A stretch of DNA of 64,000 bases from positions 67,122,033 to 67,186,032 of the forward strand of contig OX485804.1 of assembly GCA_950295325.1 (NCBI GenBank), written 5' to 3'. Shown here one piece after another: positions 23,198 to 37,023 of this stretch (the first letter of the stretch is position 1; each line of letters begins with the position of its first letter). The stretch comes from Polytrichum commune. Taxonomy: Eukaryota > Streptophyta > Polytrichopsida > Polytrichales > Polytrichaceae. The notes beneath the pieces are model-generated. The model was not told where the DNA came from, ran no database searches, and saw nothing but the letters and a program-made list of their open reading frames with translations. The position numbers were made by a program, and so were the translations under genes.

Positions 23198-23902
23198 GGT
23201 TCTTGAAGCACATAACATAGCGCGTGTGGCTAAGTAAATCTTGTCTACTTTCTAAGAGCTCGAATAACGAAGCTGCGGTGTATTTTTAGACTAGACCTTG
23301 TTTGAACGGTTTCACTATTACATGCTTCTGCAGCTAGGCTTCAAGCGGCACCCAAGCAAGCACTACTTAAGCAGGACTTGATCTAATTGCCAGTGGTTTT
23401 CGTTTCTTGTTGAGAAGTGGTGGTAACTTCCATCGCGTACATACTTTGTTACAGGCTCATTTTTATCTCTTCCCGTAATTTGGAGTCTTTTCGCTTGGAG
23501 AGAGTTACAAATGAGCCTTAGATAGTTCCGCAGCATCTGTTTCGATCGTTTTAAAATTTGTATCTTGAACATGCACTTGCAACATTATATATTACCAACA
23601 TTTAATTCACCGCGGAGTTGGTTTTCCTATGTATGTGGAGCAGAATGGGCTTCGTTAGCTCCAATGATGATAATATCAGAAAATGACACATTTGTCGCTT
23701 TTGTTGTATGTAATAAGAGGTAGAAAGAGTTTTACTCGAGGGTTTGACACGAAGAGGTATTGATCACGGCGAGGAAGTAGGTTGAATTTTACAACCCTTG
23801 TTAAGACAAGCCTGGAATTCGAAAATGATGAGCAGGGTATATGCACTGGAGGTGTTATTGAGCGTGTTATTTATCATGTTTATAGAGCGGGCTGAAGTTG
23901 GA

Positions 23903-26520
23903 ATGGATAGTTCGAAGGAGCACGATCTGGACACTGTAGCTGAAACATCGACACCTGAAAATTCAATGAAAGCTGTGGAATATTACTCCTACGGTGGTGG
24001 TCCCGAAGGACTGAAGGTAATATCCTGTCCCCCTCTTTCCTCTGCCAATGTCTTGAGTAGTCAGCTATCAAGTACTCTCAAGAGAGATCTACAGTTAGTT
24101 TTATGGATCTATTTTTGCAGTATGCTCCTTTCACAGGGTAGTGCTGAAGTTCTTGGTCTTCTTGATTGTTGCATACAACGAGCATTTAATATTCCAGGGT
24201 TGATAATTGTGTGCAGATTGCAAATTTGCCAATTCCCACACCACAGAAAGACGAGGTGCTGATTAAGATGGAGGCTGCCAGTATCAATGCTGTTGATTGC
24301 AAGATCAAGCAGGGCGCAATGAAGCCTGTTCTGCCCTTCAGGTTTCCCCATACACCAGGTACTTAGTCGTTCCAAACTTGATGGCTAAAGTGTGAGGTTT
24401 TGTTTTGTACCAATGATGTCAACAGAAGCTTTATTAGGAAGGATTTGATAGACTTGATAGAGATGGTGTCTGGTTAGGAGTATCGAAACAGGTTGGAATT
24501 CAAGCTGTGACTGTTCAGAACTTCGGTTTCGTTTCGAAGTCAGTTGTGCGTGGAAATAAGCCTTCTGAAGGGAAGCTCATCCTGCAATTTAGGTGTTGGG
24601 TCAAATCGGTTCTGGGAGTTTCTTAACGTCTTTCTTATCAATTTGGAGATTGATTTAGTCGTCATGAAGTCTCTCATGTTTTCTTTCTACTCTGCCACAT
24701 AACTTTCCGAATCCCCCAGACTTTATTTCTTTGCTTGAGCTAAACCTTCCAGGGTTCACCTTTTTTACATAGTTTTGCAATGCACATCCATGAATAATTT
24801 CTAGACTTCTGAAGCACCATATATTGACGAAAATCAGATACTTTTGGATTGGCGAATTGTAAATGATATCCTAGTTCCGGCTATGAATAATAGTGGTGAC
24901 TATCACATTTTCTCTAATGATTGTGTCTCTTTCCTCTACGAAATCTTTTGTGAAATATAAACAGTCAGTCAATCAGATCTGTGAATAGTATTACACAGGT
25001 GGTTGCTTTGAGCTTGGTTGACATTGTACCGTTGAGGGCTTTTAAGGTTTTCTTTGTATTTGAACTGCAAGGCAGATCTGACCTGTGCTTGTGTGTCTGT
25101 GTGTTGTTTACTTTGCAGGTGCAGATGTTTCAGGTGAAGTTGTCAGGGTCGGTCCTGGAGTGACAACATTTGTTCCCGGTGACAAGGTTGTGAGCTGCAC
25201 AGGCAGGGTATATTCCTTTTCAGACTTTGTTGGTTCGGCTGTGTATTTTCAATGTGATGGCAAATCCATATGTGCAGCATGTTTGAAAGCAACTTGCCAC
25301 TTAGTGCAGGATAATCCCAATACATGACCTAGTATGCACGGGGTGGTAAAGTTTAGAAATGGATCGCCTAGATAAGCCGGTACATGCATACATTAACAGT
25401 TTCACATGTATACTTGTTTTTGTACTTGAATTTCATTGAAATTGCAGACACGCTGAGTGCTAGCATTTTCTGTGATTTCTGCAGAACTAATTTCACTCCA
25501 CTGTAGAACAAGATCAATCATTTGAATTTGAATTGAAGAAATGTTTTCTGGGTTGCTGCAGTCAGGTGGAGGTCTTGCAGAATATGTGATTGCTTCAATC
25601 AGCACGACTGTCAAAAGACCACATTACATCTCAGCAATAGATGGTGCTGCCCTAGGTGTTTCTGCATTTGCTGCCCTCCAAAGTGTGCGGAACTCAGCAA
25701 ATATATCACTTGATGGGAGGAAACAAGAACCTAAAAACCTCCTCATAACAAATGGATCGGGTGGTGTGGGATCTCTTGCAGTACAGGTCCTTTTCTGTCT
25801 TTTGATCCTTGGCATAATGTCTCCATCCCTAGCCATGTCCTGGTGTGGAAAGCTCTGAGCCAATTCTTGCTTCATTTGGTAGGTTCTTGTTATATATGTT
25901 CATTTGTAGACAATATCGATTTATTCATTTTAAGGGTTTGAACTACCCACAATCCTTTTTGCATCAGTCAGTGGAGTGGTTTTTCCAATAATCAGCTTTC
26001 TTGGACTTGTTATAAATTCTGACATTTCTTTGCAATACAGATTGCAAAGGTAGGAGGTGCCCATGTCACGGTGACCTGCGGTGCCCGAAACTTTGAGTTC
26101 TTGAGAAGTTTGGGTGCAGATGAAGTGATTGATTACAAGACACCTGAAGGAGCAGCTCTTAAAAGCCCCTCAGGAAAGAAATATGATGTCATAATCAACT
26201 GCGCTCCACACCAGCCCTTCAAGCTATATAAAGCCCAATTGGCACCAACAGGGTTTGTGATTGACATGAATCCATCACCTAAGGGCCTCTTTACAAGTGC
26301 AGTGCACGTGGCGTCATTCTCAAAGCAGAAATACTATCCATTCATGCATATCCCCAACTCTATGGATATGTACTTCCTTTTCAACCTGATCCACACAAAG
26401 AAGCTGACAACAGTCATTGACTCGACCTTTCCCTTGGCCAAGTCTCAAGAGGCCTGGGCCAAATGTATGGAGGGGCATACTGTAGGGAAAATTGTGATCA
26501 CTTGTGCACAAGGTTCTTAG
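23903..26520 (+). CDS. Quinone/alkenal oxidoreductase, chloroplast-envelope QOR homologue (zinc-free MDR family)
   Basis: Five exons in phase: 23903-24016, 24217-24358, 25119-25207, 25562-25786 and 26041-26520, giving 349 residues. Starting at the downstream ATG 23966 (MKAVEYYSYGGG) would align with the family N-terminus and give 328 residues; a longer start at 23825 would add a hydrophobic stretch. The protein is a medium-chain NADPH-dependent reductase of quinones or reactive enones. Visible landmarks are the N-terminal GroES-like part ending GADVSGEVV, the SGGGLAEYV segment, the Rossmann motif NGSGGVGSLAVQ (about residues 178-190), TCGARNFEF and the family signature GADEVIDYKTPEGAALKSPSGKKYD. 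This follows the Arabidopsis chloroplast-envelope homologue closely. No cleavable transit peptide is evident, in keeping with that family. Substrate is inferred. It is convergent with the Rieske gene. Confidence 0.93.
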
Positions 26521-27677
26521 CAACATGTTGCATACTAGAGTTGTTTTAAGATTTTTTTCCGGATGCAGTTAATTTGTGTACAGCGAAGGTAACCAGGTAT
26601 TGGAAACTTGTGGGTAGGCACCTTACTGTGCTGTTTGTAAATTTCGAGGATCCTGTGATAGCTTAGTGGTACGCATTCCCTCTTAACTTAACAACGAGCT
26701 GTATTTTGCTGAGGAGCCATTTGCTCTTTATAGGCACTAAATTAGGCTGGACGTCCTATTTTCAAGTTCAAGATCTGCTGAAGATGACAGGACCAAATGC
26801 GAACGCTGCAGATTGCCTCAATGGTGCCAGGAACAGCTGGTGAACCTTTTGGTGTGCATGTGAAAAAGGCGACCAGGAAAATATTTGTCAAGGAGGTGTT
26901 GGTATTGGAGGGGACAGAATGAGACTGGTGAGTGGTCGATCCAGAAGGTGCTCAGAAGGCTGACTAGAGTTTTCCAGTTGCAGCCTTAGGTCTTCACAAA
27001 TTTTTGTTATTCTTAAATCATAAACTTCTCTGCATTAGAATTGAATTTTGTGGGTTGCATGAGAAGTATTCCATTCAGATGTGTGTGTACTTCATCCCGT
27101 GAAGCATGTGAAGTGTATTTTTGGTTGTGAGTTTTAGGGTCTTCCATTCTTAGGTTTTCACATCTTTCATGCATTGCTCTTCAATCATGGTCTCCACATC
27201 ATCCATCATTCCTGCCTTTGGCACACTGGATGTACAGACATCATGTCCTGATGATAACTACCATCAACAAAAGATTACTTAAGTCATGTGTGCAGCCATA
27301 GATTTATGATTTTATCTCTTATGATTTCCATCATCATAGATTTGCAATGAAAATCATGGTAGTTTTCCATTGAAATTGCAATTAAACCAGAAAATGAAAT
27401 GATTACAAGCTCAACATAAAAACTGAATGTGTATCAATTTTCTATGTGCATTTATCAATGCAAATTACTCTCTACTGAATTGATTAACCAACATTCAGCA
27501 TTTACATGCAACAAGATAAACATGGTAGCAAATTCGGATATAAAAGCAATGCCACAAAGTTAAAGCATGACATAAGGTAGGTGGATGTTATTCGGTCCAT
27601 CTTTCACAAGACACAACTTTTATTGTATTTGCAAATCTACAATTTAGCGTGAGCTAAAATCGGATTGAAAATCCAGA
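26521..27677. other. 3' flank of the oxidoreductase gene
   Basis: Probably 3' untranslated sequence followed by AT-rich spacer. No gene or RNA is evident. The 11-bp target site CTGAAAATTGG at 27678-27688 marks the start of the foldback element. Confidence 0.5.
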
Positions 27678-27688
27678 CTGAAAATTGG

Positions 27689-28846
27689 GCAGACGATATG
27701 CTACCCCCTACGAGCTTTTCGGGGGGGGAATATTCTGTCAGGGGGCAGCCCCCGACATTTTTCCTGCACCCGCCCGAAAACTGCTGCCCGCCCGCCCGAT
27801 TTCGAAAAAACTAGTGTACTTGCATTTTTGAAGGCTACTTGTTCACAAATCCCATATTGAGTGCACTTCATTTTCAAGGTCTCAAATCCAATATATAAGT
27901 TCACTTCCATTGAGTAAATAAGCAATTGACTAGATTTCATTTTCAAAGTGAAACCGTCAATAAAGCATGTAATTAACTTGGAAGTCAAAAATATTACAAA
28001 ATCCTCATTACCGCTGAGGTTATAATTTTTGTCGCTTACAATTGAAGGGGACTTTGTCATTCTAAAATGAAACTAAATTTTATTTTTTAATAATTTATAA
28101 TATATTTAATACCTTCTACTATCACAAAGTTTTCATATGCATTTAAACTAGTTAAGTAAGATTGAATGCAACTAAGTCTAATAATTTTTTATTAATCCTA
28201 ATTATAGAAACACAAAAGGACACTATAGGGTGTAGTACACGGCTTTGGACATCGAGGAACACATAAGCACTGTGAAGAACATGGATGTTATTCATCGTCC
28301 TTCATCGTTTTTCATGTGTCCTTCATCGTCGCGAATATGTTAGACTTAGTTGCATTCAATCTTACTTAACTAGTTTAAATGCATATGAAAACTTTGTGAT
28401 AGTAGAAGGTATTAACTATATTATAAATTATAAAAAAATAAAAAAATAAATCATAAATTTTAGTTTCATTTTAGAATGACAAAGTCCCTTCAATTGTAAG
28501 TGACAAAAATTATAACCTCAGCGGTAATGAGGATTTTGTAATATTTTTGACTTCCAAGTTAATTACATGCTTTATTGACGGTTTCACTTTGAAAATGAAA
28601 TCTAGTCAATTGCTTATTTACTCAATGGAAGTGAACATATATATTGGATTTGAGACCTTGAAAATGAAGTGCACTCAATATGGGATTTGTGGACAAGTAG
28701 CCTTCAAAAATGCAAGTACACTAGTTTTTTCGAAATCGGGCGGGCGGGCAGCAGTTTTCGGGCGGGTGCAAGAAAAATGTCGGGGGCTGCCCCCTGACAG
28801 AATATTCCCCCCCCGAAAAGCTCGTAGGGGGTAGCATATCGTCTGC
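27689..28846. mobile_element. Foldback DNA transposon with about 500-bp inverted arms (MULE-like)
   Basis: The arms are 27689-28181 and 28340-28846, separated by about 158 bp. They begin identically (GCAGACGATATGCTACCCCC) and stay nearly identical throughout. Exact 11-bp direct repeats CTGAAAATTGG flank the element at 27678-27688 and 28847-28857. Long inverted repeats and a target duplication of 9-11 bp point to Mutator-like elements; no transposase is inside, so it is non-autonomous. Both arms contain an open frame of about 95 codons, which follows from arm symmetry and is not evidence of a gene. Arm identity and the perfect duplication imply a recent insertion. It lies between two convergent host genes. 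Confidence 0.85.
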
Positions 28847-29715
28847 CTGAAAATTGGACCTCCCCTGATTTATCCATGCTTTTCAAAAGCACATATTCGT
28901 TCAGGGTAGCTGATTTCTCCATGATTATCGAAAGTGCATATTTGTTGAAAAATATCTAGACATGTTCAATCTCTTTTAAACATGTGTCTGCACCATGTTT
29001 GTTATTTTAAACCTCACCTAACCACACACCAATCAAATATAGGCGTCCACTTAAGAAAGGTAACCCACTAACACCTTACAAGCAGTTCAAGGAGGCTCCT
29101 TCCTATGTTGCATTCAACTTCCCATCAATGAGTATTACTAACACCTCAAGGTACTAAAGGTCCCATTTGTTTACTACAACTAATGTAGCTTAGTAGCTGG
29201 GTTTATTGATGCATGAACTCCAATGCATGAACGCAATACTTGATACAAACAAACTCCCAAGGTTCTTTGGACCTCAAGTGACAATTATCTTGTTTAAGAG
29301 AGTCAGAGGATCTCTAGACATGATTAATCCAAGCACCAATCCTGAAAATTACAACACAGAGCCGTATGCTAAGCCATAACCACAAAAGCACCGGACTGCA
29401 ACCTTAAGAAAGTGATACCAAAAGTATTCGGGAGGGGTTTAAAGGAACACTCGATAAATGTGTAAAGTGAACTGCTGAATAGAATGAGAGAGTGAGACCA
29501 AACTCTCCTGTTTGTTATTACAGCAATGCCTCAATTGGTCTGACAACCAGGTACATTCTACACTGGCCTCAAAACCCTAAGGGGGCTGAACTACTATTGT
29601 TACCTTCTGACGAAGGACCACCCACAGCTAACTTTGTGGAACAAGACAAGCTGCGTGTGCTTCTCTTCATTAACCTCTAAACACTGGCATCAATGACACA
29701 GGAAGATAATCTGCC

Positions 29716-31956
29716 TTAGCCGATCAAAAGCTTTGTTTCCTCTGTGAATTTGTACTCGGGAACTTCTAGGTTGTATGGGGCAGGACCTTTACGAATTCGT
29801 CCAGAAATGTCATAATGAGAACCATGGCAAGGACAGAACCACCCACCATAGTCTCCTGCATTAGGCAAAGGTACGCATCCCAAGTGAGTGCATACACCGA
29901 CAACAACAAGCCATTCTGGGTTTTGCACTCTCACAGAGTCTTCCTCTGGATCACGCAGTTCATTCATGTGAACTGAGTTTGCAAGTTGAATGTCAGCCTC
30001 TGTACGATGTCGTACAAACACAGGCTTTCCACGCCATTTCACAGTGACGGTGGATCCTGGTTCAATGCTTCCAATATCAACCTCCAGGGATGCCATTGCA
30101 AGCACATCACGACTGGCTGACATGGACAACACCAGCTTGAGCACCATCAGACGAAGAGCTGATGCATAAATGAAACGACCACCTGAAACACATGACGAAG
30201 TACTCGTGATTATCAACATGGGTCTGCCAATATGAGGTCATCCAACTAGGTTGTGTGCATGCTTGTATCCTGGTTGAACAGGAAACGCTCACTCTATGTT
30301 ACACACAGACCATTATATCTGGGAGATGTAGAATCATCCCACATGAAACTAGCACATCTGATGCCATTCTCTTCTCCAAGATAATTGTAAGCAAGAGTAA
30401 TACAGAAGCAACAACAACCCACCAGCTGCATTGACATATTCAGTATCTGAAATAGATGTTTAATCTAAATCCTGACCTCAATATAAATGGCAATTTCAAA
30501 GAAGGAACAGTAATCAATGTGCTCATCAATCACTAGTAATCTATGAAGTCATGCCTCGAGTACTTTTTGCCTACTTCACAATCAAGAAGCAAGACCATAG
30601 TATGAATATGTACCTGTCAAAACAAGATAGGTAAAGGCCTTCTTGCTTGGGTCTCCAGGAGCAATCCTTTCATGTATATGCTCATCATATGTGATGTAAG
30701 CAGTTGGATTCTTCAGTGCTGCAACAGTGGCTGGCACTGCATCTGTACCTGAAGCTGTTCCCGCCAGTGCATCTGACGCAAATCCTATAGATTACAAAAG
30801 AATGTCAATAAACACTGGAACAATCTTTACTTCAGTACCCAAAAAATCTCCTTCAAGCAAGATGGTATCTATCTCACAGTAGATAAGTACACAACTAGGC
30901 AGATCCTTGCCAGTGCATGGTAGCACCAATTCTAAGGAAAAACTGGTTTTGGGATGATTCACAGCGGCATTTCAAATTAATGTGCGTGTATTAGAAAGCA
31001 TATTAGAAAAAACTTGAAATACCTTTCATGTTGATTAGAGTTTTCTTGATTCACATCGCCAAGAAGCGACTTTATATGTCTGATTCATGTGAGTGATCTG
31101 AAAGCTTGACTGCAATCACAGATGTCTTCTCCTTAGAAGGCAAACAGATACGATTTTTAACTAAACAACTTAAAAGCACTTCTTCTTGAGTATGTTCACC
31201 AAATGGTCAATTTCCTTGAACAATTATTCACATATGGTGATAACCAAAATTTCACAAATTTGGAGCATGCACTGACATACGAGCCTGCTACATGATAAAT
31301 ATTTAGCATAACCAATGATCAATTGGTTGAGAAAATAATATCCGGCACAAAACCTTTCGGAAATCACCATCATACCACAATCCCATATTCTGGCAGCCCT
31401 TCGGTAAACCATCATTATCTTCTGGAGCGAGTTTGTTACAATTATAAGGAGATGGCATTCTGTCTACGAGGATTCCCCGAACTTTTAGCATCCGCGTGTC
31501 TTCGGGACTGAGATTTCCATACAGGTGTCAGGATTTACTAAACAGGCTTGTTTAATTCAGCCATTTCGATCCCGGAGCGCTGGAACATTCCAGAGCTAAC
31601 CCAGAATAGAATCCTTCGCAACCTATTGGCCAAGGCCGTCCACTCCCTCTAAGTCTCAACTCAGCGATCCGAAGAAAGATAACCCTCTCGTCATAAATAC
31701 CACACACTCTCAACACCGCAACAATTCTGGACCAAACCTAAACCTAAGAGTATCGGTGTTCCGACGTACCACGGGAGAAGTTCCACGATCGGCTCAACGG
31801 CAGCAATCCAGAACCTGGGGCGGCAACAAGCGCATCTTCGTTTAACGATTTGGTGTGATCCAAAGAAGGCGGCAACACGGCTACCGATGAGATGCCCTGG
31901 CTCTGCGACAGCCGAGCGAGTGCGGGCAGACGCCGCACTAGCCCCCGCGTCAACAT
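29716..31956 (-). CDS. Rieske iron-sulfur subunit of mitochondrial complex III
   Basis: Three exons on the minus strand: 31770-31956, 30614-30784 and 29716-30182, joined in phase 1 at both junctions, giving 274 residues (Arabidopsis has 272). The protein carries electrons from ubiquinol to cytochrome c1 in the inner membrane. The first exon encodes an Arg/Leu/Ser-rich mitochondrial presequence ([16 protein letters not shown]). The plant hallmark [19 protein letters not shown] precedes the membrane anchor ([16 protein letters not shown]). The 2Fe-2S ligand boxes are intact: CTHLGC (C217, H219) and CPCHGS (C236, H239), with the disulfide cysteines C222 and C238. The first donor is GTACGT, because the next GT downstream would follow an in-frame stop. 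The start is the first ATG in frame. Its upstream DNA is repeated in tandem (32077-33620). Confidence 0.96.
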
Positions 31957-32076
31957 GTTGACCCTCTCCGAATGCACTAGTTCGTCTCCGAACTAGCTTC
32001 GATGGCTGGCCGTGGCGAAAATCGACGCAGCGAGCTGCGAGAGCGAGCGAGATGAATGTGAAACCCTCGCGGTGCA

Positions 32077-33620
32077 AACCCTAGAGACGGAGCCAGAACC
32101 ACCGAAGTCTCTCTTTACTTACCAAGAGCCAAGGAACCGGGCGAGCTGACAGCTACAATAGCCACACTAAACTAGTGGGACTCTTCCTAGATTAGTGGGA
32201 GTTGGAGAGGTAGGTAGTGTGGATCAAAAGGGGTCCCTAGAAGTGATGGCAAATTGACAATCTCCTATTGGTTGTTGCTTCATTTAACCATGTGAATCAC
32301 GGGGAGGTAGTGTCATTTAATTCAATCCGACGTGCGGATAGTTGCTTGTAGCAAGTATGGGACAAAGATTCCCAAATAGGTCAATTAGTGTGACACTTAA
32401 ATGCTTGAGAATGGAAGGCATGCACCGAGTAGGTTAAGCCATCAAAAGACTTGGGTGCTTCATGAATGGATATGGTTGGACACGTATAGGGGGTTCCAAA
32501 TGTGTAACAAACCCTAGAGACAAAGCCATGAACTATGAAGTTTTGTCTTTATCATGAGTCAAAGAACTAGGTGAGCTTACATCTACAATCGTCACCCTCA
32601 ATTTGTGGCAGTTCCTAGATTAGTGGGAGTTGGATAGGTACTTAGTGTGGGTCAATAGGGGTTTTCTATAATCAGTGTCAATCTCTTATTGGTCATCGGT
32701 TCATTTAACCATGTGAACTCAAAACGATGTGTGGAGAGTTACCTATAACAAGTAGGGAAAATGACTCCCGAGTAGATTAGTCAATGTGGCAACTAATACT
32801 TGATACCAGAAGGCAACTGCCAAATAGGTTGTGTCATTGGAAGACTTATATGTTTGATAAATAGAAGGTGGTTGGACATATCCCAATGTGTAAGCCTTGT
32901 ACAACATACCTTAGATATAAAGCCATGAGCCAAACACTAAATTATTGAGAGTTCTTAGGGCCGGTTTAGACTTGGAGTCAAGGCTCAAAAATGGGTGGGG
33001 GTGAAAGAAATCCACTCCTCTCATTGGTAGAGAGGTTGGGACTCGCCTCTTCAAGTTTACACCATGAGTTGGGGCCAATTAACAAATAAATTATTTTATT
33101 CATCATGACAATGGCCTCAAGCCTTGGAAAAGAGAGCTCCCAACCTTGTGGACTCTTTCCCTCTAGTTGAGGCCATTGTCATAGCTTTTATTTGCTTGTA
33201 GTAGTTTATTCTTTGAGCATTGAATATGAGGGGAGACATTCTAAATTTATTATACTTTAATCATTATCCATAGAATAGTTCATGAGTACGTTGGAACCTC
33301 TCATAACCCTCTCATAATTGCAGCCTCCAAATGGCCCCAACCCCACCTAAACAGGTTTACACATGAAAGCAATGAATGAAGTTAGGTTACTTTCTTATTA
33401 ATGACCTTGGGGACCCATTTGCATGCCACATGGGACATATTGGCCTTCGTTCACAATGGCCTTGACCCCAAGTCTAAACAAACCCTTAGATTAATGGCAG
33501 TTGGAGAGTTAGTTAGTGTGGGTCGATATGGGGTCCCTAGAAGTGATAATCGCATGTAAGTAGTCAATTCATTTTAACCATGTCAACCATGGGGAGAAAG
33601 CATCATTTAAGGTAAGCAAA
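32077..33620 (-). repeat. Tandem triplication of the Rieske 5' flank (about 400-430 bp units)
   Basis: Starting 120 bp upstream of the Rieske ATG, the unit opening CAAACCCTAGAGAC occurs at 32077 and 32509, with a more diverged third copy from about 32900. Shared landmarks are CCTAGATTAGTGGGAGTTGG (32187, 32614, diverged near 33490), GTCCCTAGAAGTGAT (32234 and 33532) and CATTTAACCATGTGAA (32282, 32702). The third copy is split by a MITE at 32958-33485. The first copy is part of the presumed promoter, so the array may multiply promoter elements (inference). Confidence 0.8.
32958..33485. mobile_element. Tourist-like MITE (PIF/Harbinger), TTA target duplication
   Basis: The ends are inverted: GGGCCGGTTTAGACTTGG on the left and GGGTTTGTTTAGACTTGG on the reverse-complemented right. 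TTA is duplicated at 32955-32957 and 33486-33488. It interrupts the third Rieske-flank repeat; removing it restores the order seen in the other two copies. No coding capacity. Confidence 0.8.
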
Positions 33621-36600
33621 CCGTGAATGGAGATTTTAAGCTCTTTGCCCAATTTTCACAGGATGTGAAACACACATACATCCCAGGGGTGGACTCTTCA
33701 TAGGAGACCTAAATGGCGTGCGTGAGTGAATATGAAATGAAACCCCCTCTATGCAAGAATAACAAAGAAAAGCAAATGTATACAAATAATAATAAGCTAG
33801 AAATTGGACACATGTATTTGTGCTAAGATTTTCAATTTAATGTGATAAATGGCTCCACCACATACACATAATATGAATTATGAAATAAATAGTCTTTCAT
33901 TATGTATACAAGTTATTGGGGACGATTACCATGTAACAACAATGGATGAAAAACATACATTAGATGAAAATAACACATTGAATGTAAATTTTTTTTCTCT
34001 AAAATGTATGCCCTTTTGTGTACATCTACCCTTTACTTCAAAATTCTTGATGGCCTTATTAAATGTACACACTAGAGAAAATCGTTACCCCTCCCTTAGG
34101 CTTACTATGTACACTAATTTCTCAAATAATACCCCTTTTGCACTCACATTAGTTCGTAAGCAGTATGAAGAGTCCACCCCCTCTTGGACACTATGTATGC
34201 CAATGCCTTAAATAATATCCCCTTTCTACCCTTATGTTAGTTCGTAAGTGGTACAAAGAGTCATTAATCATTTTACACTCATGCATTCATACTTTTCCTC
34301 TCCGCCTTCTTGCCCATTACAATTCATCCAATATTATTCTCCCCACACAAGAGACTTCCTCTTTGGCTCTCTTCATCCCATACTCTCATACCAATGGAAT
34401 GGCCATGGCTATGCCATGTACATGTGATTCATCTACTGCCTAAAGTTTTTCATTGGGAAAGAAAAACCTCCCAATCCAATCTAAATAATCTCTCCATAAT
34501 CACTGTCCCACATATGCAATGACCACAAAACCCCCGGGCATCCTCAACCACTCAAACATTCATCATATGCTTACCATACCATCCCTCACCCTCCAATATC
34601 CCCCCCCCCCCTACTATTTTTTTTTAAGAAAAAAAATTCCATGCATTCTACAAAAGAACCACAACTGTTAACAATACTTTGCATACAACACCACCCTCAT
34701 CCCAACAAGATCCCTAACTTTTTCATCTCTTCTACCACTTTGTCATACCTCTGCTCACACAACCACAAAACTAATTTCATCCTTCCTCCGCAACTTTTTA
34801 TATAGAGAGAGAATTGATAGTTTTTTATTCATATCTTATTCATAAAAGACTTCAATGTGATACAATTTTGTACTTCATAACATTCATTAGTGAGTATAAT
34901 TCAACATGTGTTCACCATCTATGTGCAATTGAGCTATGAAATTATGTTGTTCAATACATAGTCTTCAAAATTTGTATAGTAAGACAATTTGACCTTAGCT
35001 TACACTCTTTGGCCTAGATGAGATTGTGACAAACTTGAATACAAAACCAACAACAATTTTGTTTACTATCCAATAATCAATTATCGACAAACACCTACAT
35101 AGTCTTGCGAATGTGATACATTATACAAGACAAGTAAAGAATTAAAACTTCAGTAAAATTTATGTCTACATTATTCTTTTGAATTTCCAACTATTTATAG
35201 AATATAATCATCGTTAAAGTTGCAACAATGATCTCATAGAGTGACGGATACTATGAGGAGGGACCTCCAAAGCCCTTACATCAAGCCCCCCAAAAAATTG
35301 GAACTTTGATCTTCTATGAAGTGTAGTTTTTATAACATGAAAATATGGGTAGGTACTCTAACAATGAAATATGTAAAGTGTCGATCCTTCAAGACTTTTC
35401 ATAGCATTGCTCAAGGTTAAGTCATCTAAGAAGGTCAAATCGTGTCTTGCAACTACTATAACAAAAGTGAAGTATTTCCTAGACACATCTTTCAAGTGCA
35501 AATTGTGATTGTATTAGTACAAAAAGATAATTTTCTTGACGAAGAATACTCTACTAAAAAATATTTGAAGCTACATTTTAGTCCTTAAACATTTAAGTGA
35601 TGCAATGACTAACATCATAAGAAAATTGCATTCATTATGTGTTGTGAATTTTATCCTCTGCAACTCTTCAAAATAAAAAATGAGGCATTTCAATCTAAAT
35701 TTCACCCAAGTTTTGGAGGTCACTTTCATTCTACTGGGTTGGATTCTTTATTGGCATGTTATGTGTTTTGTTTTTGCATAACCTTGCTAGAGACTCTACC
35801 ATTGCAAACTTCCTCATGATATGTTTGATATTTTTGGCTTCAAGAGATTCATGAAATATATGCTATTATGATCATAATGTTTAACACTCGGTGTTGACAA
35901 TGTCCGATTGCAAAGCTCACACTTTTACACCCTCAAATCGTATTGATAGCAAACAATAAGAAATCTTAGGGCATGGATTTTTTTCTAGCTAGTCACTCTC
36001 ATATGTGAATTGTTAATACGGGGATTTGAGAAAGATTGGTATATTGGTTGACAATCAACTTGACATCAATTACAAAACAACATACTTTATTCAAGCCCGT
36101 GAAGAATTAGTAAGTAAGTGTGGCATTATCTTGAAAATTATTATATAAAATTGTACTCAATATTTGTACTTAGGTATTGGTGTTTGATCATATTACAAAG
36201 TGATGTGCATGAATACAACACTTGTATTTGAAATAAACGTCCAAATTCATAATTTCTTATAAACTCTCCTTCTTTGTTCAACCCAACATTTTTTTTAAAG
36301 TTTTGCATACTCAAATTCTTATATCTCAAGTACAAATCTTTCATTGAGATATGTTATATGGTAACATACCCAAACACCAAAATCTTGATTAGTTTGACTT
36401 GTTTCATAACATTATTAGGCATCTAGACAATCCCCTCTTTTCAAAGAAAGAGGCGGAGATTAAAAAAACTTTGATAGTTGGAAATTATACAGTCACAAAT
36501 CAAGTGTTTTCCGTAAACAGGGAATCCTCGAAGGATAATTATGCTCACCCAATACATGGTCCCGTAGAATGCAAATGACGAGCTAAGCAATGTTATGACC

Positions 36601-36971
36601 CTCAAATCCACTGCAATGAAATGCCTTGTCTTCACAAATTGAGGTAAGAGTCTATTTGAAGGTTGTGAATTGTTATTTTTTAAATTAATACAAATTGAAA
36701 AGGTTGTGAAGTTACAAACACAACAATGTCTTCCTATTCTAAGTGATAAACATTGAAGTTCGAAGAGACTTGTGAAAGGGATATATCTAGACGTTGCAAA
36801 GAGAGAAGATGTCTGTTGGTAATAGGAGAGGAAACCAAACCCTAAACCTCAAGATAGGATGACCCCACATTTGAGGTGGAAGGTATAAAGATGAGGTGAG
36901 ATTTTCTGCATGAAGTAGATGACGAAGATGGTAGAATCTATAATTATCCTAAATTTAAAAACATCTAATGT

Positions 36972-37023
<52 letters not shown>

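Noticed and set aside
27701-28834. Two matching ORFs of 95 or more codons on opposite strands
   Set aside because: They are the two arms of the foldback element; identity reflects the inverted repeat, not gene duplication or coding selection.
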